In this document: positions 59,433-64,000 of the stretch, piece by piece
How the letters are laid out: the number at the start of each line of letters is the position of its first letter
Numbering within the stretch: position 1 is the first letter of the stretch
From: Mitsuaria chitosanitabida ATCC BAA-476 = NBRC 102408
GTDB taxonomy: Bacteria; Pseudomonadota; Gammaproteobacteria; Burkholderiales; Burkholderiaceae_C
NCBI RefSeq assembly: GCF_001598255.1
Contig: NZ_BCYP01000021.1
Span: forward strand, 62,001-126,000
Length of the DNA stretch: 64,000 bases
Reading direction: 5' to 3'
Notes under the pieces: model-generated
Database searches by the model: none
Seen by the model: the letters and a program-made list of their open reading frames with translations, nothing else
What the model was told of the DNA's origin: nothing
Translations under genes and position numbers: made by a program

Positions 59433-60704
59433 TCAGCGGTCCCGGCGCAGCACGCCGCTGGGCTGGGCCTCGCTGCCCAGCATCATGACGGTGTACAGAC
59501 CGCCGGACTGCGAAGCGAAGCTGGGCTCGGTGAACAGCGCGGTCGTCGACGCCGACGAGCTGACCGTGAGCAGGGCCGAGGCGCTGGGCGACACGGTACC
59601 CGCGCCATAGCTGGCCGGCGCGATCCCGCCGGCCAGCGCGCCGTAGTTGACGTTGAGCGTCAGCGCCTGGTTCAGGCCGTTGAGCACCCGCACCCGGGCC
59701 AGGCCGGCCGTTTCCGGGAGCCGGTTGTCGTCGGTCAGCAGGTCGACGATGGGCGCGGCCGCATCGCCACGCATCAGCACGGTGTAGTCGCCGCCCGCGA
59801 CCAGGGGCGCGAGATCCCGGGACAGGTCCTGCGCGTTGACGGTGCCACGCAGGTTGCGGGAGCCGGCGTCCACCAGCTGGTACTCGCCGATGGCGGGTGA
59901 GAGCGCGCCCTTCAGCAGCGGCCGGCCGTTCCAGGTCGTGTCGATCGCGATCGAGGGCGTCGCCACCACGAGCCGCACCCGGGCCGAGGGGTTGTCCACG
60001 CGGGTCAGCGCACCGCGTTGCTGCAGCGTCAGCGCGTGGACCAGCGTGCCCCCGGTGCTGCCGCGCAGGATCAGCGTCGTCACCTGACCGGACTCGAGCT
60101 TGAACGCCGGCAGGTCCAGCCGGATCTCGTCGCGCTTGGCGGGGTCGGTCACGCGGATCCGGTAGGTGCCGGCCGCCTGCGTCACGTAGCCGCTGCCCAC
60201 GCCCGCGGCCAGGCTGGCGGCGAAGGGCGATGAACCGGTCAGCGCGGCGTCCGGCGCCGTCACGAACACACTCACCGGGCCGGCGTCGGGGGCGAGGTTG
60301 AGCACCATCAGCTTGCTCTGGCCGGACGCCGGCTCGGTCTGGTCTTCCTGCAGCAGGCTGGTCCGGATCGCCCCGGGCCCGCCGTAGGCGATCAGGGTGT
60401 GGCTGACGCCCTTCTTGAGCGTGGCGGGCGTGGCGGCAAGGTTGGCGGTCGAGTTCGCGCCGCGCAGCTGGAGCGTCGCGGTGCCGGCGGCGCGATTGCC
60501 GTACTCGCCGACCGCCAGCGCGCCCACGCTCGCGGACAGCTTGTCCTTGTCGGACATCAGGTCGATGGCGCCGGGATCGGCGCCGGCGTTGAGCAGGCGG
60601 ATTCGCGCGTCGTCACCGGAGCCGCCACCACAGGCGGTCAGGGTGGTGGCCAGGATCGCCAGGGAGGCGAAGGTCGCGAGGGAGGAGCGTCGGGAGAGGG
60701 ACAT
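59433..60704 (-). CDS. DUF4397 lipoprotein, copy 2 of a tandem pair
   Basis: The 423-aa protein has a lipobox LTACGGGS and then two DUF4397 units beginning RIRLLNAGADPGAIDLMSDKDKLS and, in the second half, ARVRLVVATPSIAIDTTWNG. It is an anchored surface or periplasmic protein of unknown role. It is paralogous to the gene at 61010-62290, 305 bases upstream on the same strand; the matching stretches include HTLIAYGGPGAIRTSLLQEDQ and MVLNLAPDAGPVSVFV. Confidence 0.92.
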   Translation of the reverse strand: MSLSRRSSLATFASLAILATTLTACGGGSGDDARIRLLNAGADPGAIDLMSDKDKLSASVGALAVGEYGNRAAGTATLQLRGANSTANLAATPATLKKGVSHTLIAYGGPGAIRTSLLQEDQTEPASGQSKLMVLNLAPDAGPVSVFVTAPDAALTGSSPFAASLAAGVGSGYVTQAAGTYRIRVTDPAKRDEIRLDLPAFKLESGQVTTLILRGSTGGTLVHALTLQQRGALTRVDNPSARVRLVVATPSIAIDTTWNGRPLLKGALSPAIGEYQLVDAGSRNLRGTVNAQDLSRDLAPLVAGGDYTVLMRGDAAAPIVDLLTDDNRLPETAGLARVRVLNGLNQALTLNVNYGALAGGIAPASYGAGTVSPSASALLTVSSSASTTALFTEPSFASQSGGLYTVMMLGSEAQPSGVLRRDR

Positions 60705-61009
60705 GGTGTCGGGCGAGGCGCCGCGGGATCGCGGGCCGAAAGTCGGGAGGACCTGGGAGCCTAGGCAGCCCCGCCCGATCCGGCACTGGCTGGAAAGGGT
60801 GGATGACCCGCCCTCATCCCCTGATGTGAGCCATCCGACAGCACGAACGTGTGGAAGAAGAACGCCGCGGGGCCTCGGACCTCGCGACGAAAAAAAGGCC
60901 ACGCCTCGGAAGAGGACGTGGCCAACAGGGAGGATTTCTCGTCGGGCCGCGCGGGGCGGCCCGTGGCCGGATCAACGCCGCGGGCGGCGTCCGGCGGGCA
61001 TCGCGTCGA
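60705..61009. other. 305-base region between the tandem DUF4397 genes
   Basis: It contains the terminator of the upstream DUF4397 gene and no other recognised element. Confidence 0.6.
60888..60923 (-). terminator. Intrinsic terminator of the first DUF4397 gene
   Basis: On the minus strand GGCCACG and CGTGGCC arms are followed by a run of Ts, about 85 bases after the stop. Confidence 0.8.
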
Positions 61010-62290
61010 TCAGCGTTCCTTGCGCAGGGAGCCGACCATCGACGTGCTGTCGCCCATCACGAAGACGGTGTAGACGCCGTTGGCCTGGATGGCCAGCGAG
61101 CTCAGGCTGTAGACCGGGGTCGCCGAGGCCGGCGAGTTCACGGTCAGCAGCGAGGAGGTCGTGGCGGCGGTCGTGGTCGGCGTGGACGAGGTCCCCGCCA
61201 GCACGTTGGAGGCCAGCGCGCTGTAGTCCACGTTCAGCGTCAGGCCGGCCGAGGCGTTGGCCACGCCGTTGACCAGGCGGATCTTGGCGGCGGTCGAGGT
61301 CGTCGGCAGCTTGTTGTCGTCGGTCAGCACCGTGAGCTGCGGTGAGCCGGCCGGGCCCCAGACCATCAGCGTGTAGTCGCCGCCGGCAGCCAGCGTCGGG
61401 AAGCTCGGGACCTGCAGTTGAGCGCCGTTGACGAAGATCGTCGGGGCGGTGGCGCCGGTGGCGATGGTCTGGTAGTCGCCGATGGTCGGCGCCGTCGAGG
61501 TGGGCAGCAGCTGGGTGGAGCCGATCGACCCCGCGACCAGCGCGTTGCCGCCGACCGCGGCCACCAGGCGGGCGCGGGCGGTGCTGTTCGGGAAGTTGGT
61601 CGTGGCGCCTTGCTGGATCACCTGGATGCCGTTGACCAGCACGCCGCCGGAGGAGCCCGTCAGCACCAGCGTCGACACGCCTGCGTCGGGCAGGGCGATG
61701 CTGGGGATGTCCAGACGCAGGTCGGACTTGCTGCCGCTGGCGGTCAGGCGCACGCGGACCGTGCCGCTGTTGAAGGTCAGGTAGCCGCTGCCCGAGCCGG
61801 CGGCGATCGCCGCGGCCGAGGTGGAGGCGCTGTCCAGCGTCTCGCTGGTGCCGGTCACGTAGACGTCCAGCGCGCCGGCGTCGGGGGCCAGGTTCAGGAT
61901 CAGCAGCTTGGACTTGCCGGCGGCCGGGACCTCCTGGTCTTCCTGCAGCAGCGTGGTGCGGACCGTGCCGGCGGCGCCGTACGCGATCATCGTGTAGTGG
62001 CTGCCCGCGGTCAGCGAGGGCGTGGTGGAGGCCAGCGTGCTGCCGACCGAGTTGCTCTGCACTTCGGTGCCGGTGGCGCCGGTGTTCACGTCGGCGTAGG
62101 TGCCGACGCCGGCGTAGGTCACGCCGCTGTTGACGGTCGTGCTGTCGACCGCCATGTCCAGCGACGCGTAGCCGATGCTGGCGTTCATCAAACGCATGTG
62201 CGCGGTGCTGCCGCTGCCGCCGCCGCCGCAGGCAGTCATCAGGGCCGCGGTGGCCAGACCCAGGCCCCAGGCCCATTTCGTGATTCGCAT
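61010..62290 (-). CDS. DUF4397 lipoprotein, copy 1 of a tandem pair
   Basis: The 426-aa protein has a lipobox LMTACGGGG and two DUF4397 units (HMRLMNASIGYASLDMAV; ARARLVAAVGGNALVAGSI). It has a Ser/Thr/Gly-rich composition and conserved TMIAYGAAGTVRTTLLQEDQ, like its neighbour. The start at 62290 gives a normal lipoprotein signal. The role is unknown; related proteins are proposed adhesin-like or surface-bound. Confidence 0.92.
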   Translation of the reverse strand: MRITKWAWGLGLATAALMTACGGGGSGSTAHMRLMNASIGYASLDMAVDSTTVNSGVTYAGVGTYADVNTGATGTEVQSNSVGSTLASTTPSLTAGSHYTMIAYGAAGTVRTTLLQEDQEVPAAGKSKLLILNLAPDAGALDVYVTGTSETLDSASTSAAAIAAGSGSGYLTFNSGTVRVRLTASGSKSDLRLDIPSIALPDAGVSTLVLTGSSGGVLVNGIQVIQQGATTNFPNSTARARLVAAVGGNALVAGSIGSTQLLPTSTAPTIGDYQTIATGATAPTIFVNGAQLQVPSFPTLAAGGDYTLMVWGPAGSPQLTVLTDDNKLPTTSTAAKIRLVNGVANASAGLTLNVDYSALASNVLAGTSSTPTTTAATTSSLLTVNSPASATPVYSLSSLAIQANGVYTVFVMGDSTSMVGSLRKER

Positions 62291-62483
62291 CGTCCTACTC
62301 CGAATGTGGATGGCGGGATTGAACGGGGGGCGTGTTGCTGCGGCTTGTGGCGGCATGCCGGGTTTGTGAAGTTGCATATCAAGGCCGACACAGAGTTGCC
62401 GGGCCATTGCCGCCGCCCCCCGATCACCGGGACCGGGAACGCCCGCGAGGCCGATGGCCACGGGCATCCGGGTCTTCCCGTAG

Positions 62484-64000
<1,517 letters not shown>

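Overview
The window is a contiguous chromosomal stretch from a GC-rich betaproteobacterium, most like the Burkholderiales (Roseateles/Mitsuaria/Leptothrix-type). The base composition, the protein families (Bug-type tricarboxylate binding protein, Burkholderia-type QueE cluster spacing, short type-2 ArgC, PrkA-YeaH-SpoVR operon) and the mnmG-rsmG-parA region all fit. The species call is inference. I see no rRNA, tRNA, CRISPR array, insertion sequence or prophage. The window cuts a TonB-dependent receptor at the left edge and a 2,4-dienoyl-CoA reductase at the right edge.

Layout. 1-2 kb: end of a TonB receptor and a sulfate-binding protein. 2-4.7 kb: an ars operon (arsR-arsC-acr3-arsH, minus strand). 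4.8-6.0 kb: a class II Fic protein with an unusual 12-bp-period repeat array at its start. 6.3-14.3 kb: a periplasmic binding-like protein, a 1816-residue pseudokinase/ATPase/GAF/PAS/GGDEF sensor and an MFS exporter. 14.5-21 kb: lipoprotein, redoxin plus ScsB/DsbD-type reductase, SRPBCC protein, royal-jelly/yellow-family protein, RBBP9-type hydrolase and molbindin. 21.3-25.9 kb: S1/P1 nuclease, a triple-domain QueD, QueE, a MazG-like enzyme and a DnaQ-like exonuclease. 26-30 kb: GNAT, an AbrB/PIN toxin-antitoxin pair with a histone-like tail on the antitoxin, and a divergent WYL regulator/HNH-like pair sharing a palindromic operator. 30.7-34 kb: FAD-linked oxidase and an AT-richer dGTPase preceded by a small ORF. 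34-39 kb: prkA-yeaH-spoVR. 39-47 kb: parB, hydrolase, argC, two GNATs, parA, rsmG and mnmG, with a perfect parS inside mnmG and a near-perfect one inside rsmG. 47-54 kb: cysteine-cluster protein, Bug protein, a double-glycine-leader peptide with a lux-box next to a LuxR-type regulator, and a NatAB-peptidase operon. 54.1-64 kb: MaoC, GST, a large thioredoxin protein, an XRE regulator with a perfect palindrome, DUF2834, a PD-(D/E)XK-like protein, two DUF4397 lipoproteins and FadH.

Two signals stand out. (1) A LuxR-type regulator lies directly upstream of a 62-aa GG-leader peptide whose predicted core begins and ends with TPKGTW. The promoter carries a CTGT-N8-ACAG lux-box. This looks like a small peptide output of a quorum-type regulator that I do not recognise from described systems. 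(2) The DnaA-box-like 9-mer TT(A/G)TCCACA occurs 19 times by my reading, on both strands and often inside genes. Two intergenic regions (22.6 and 24.7 kb) carry homologous modules pairing this 9-mer with a CTAC(T/C)AACA(C/T)GACCA block. Together with parAB/parS and mnmG/rsmG this suggests an origin-proximal region.
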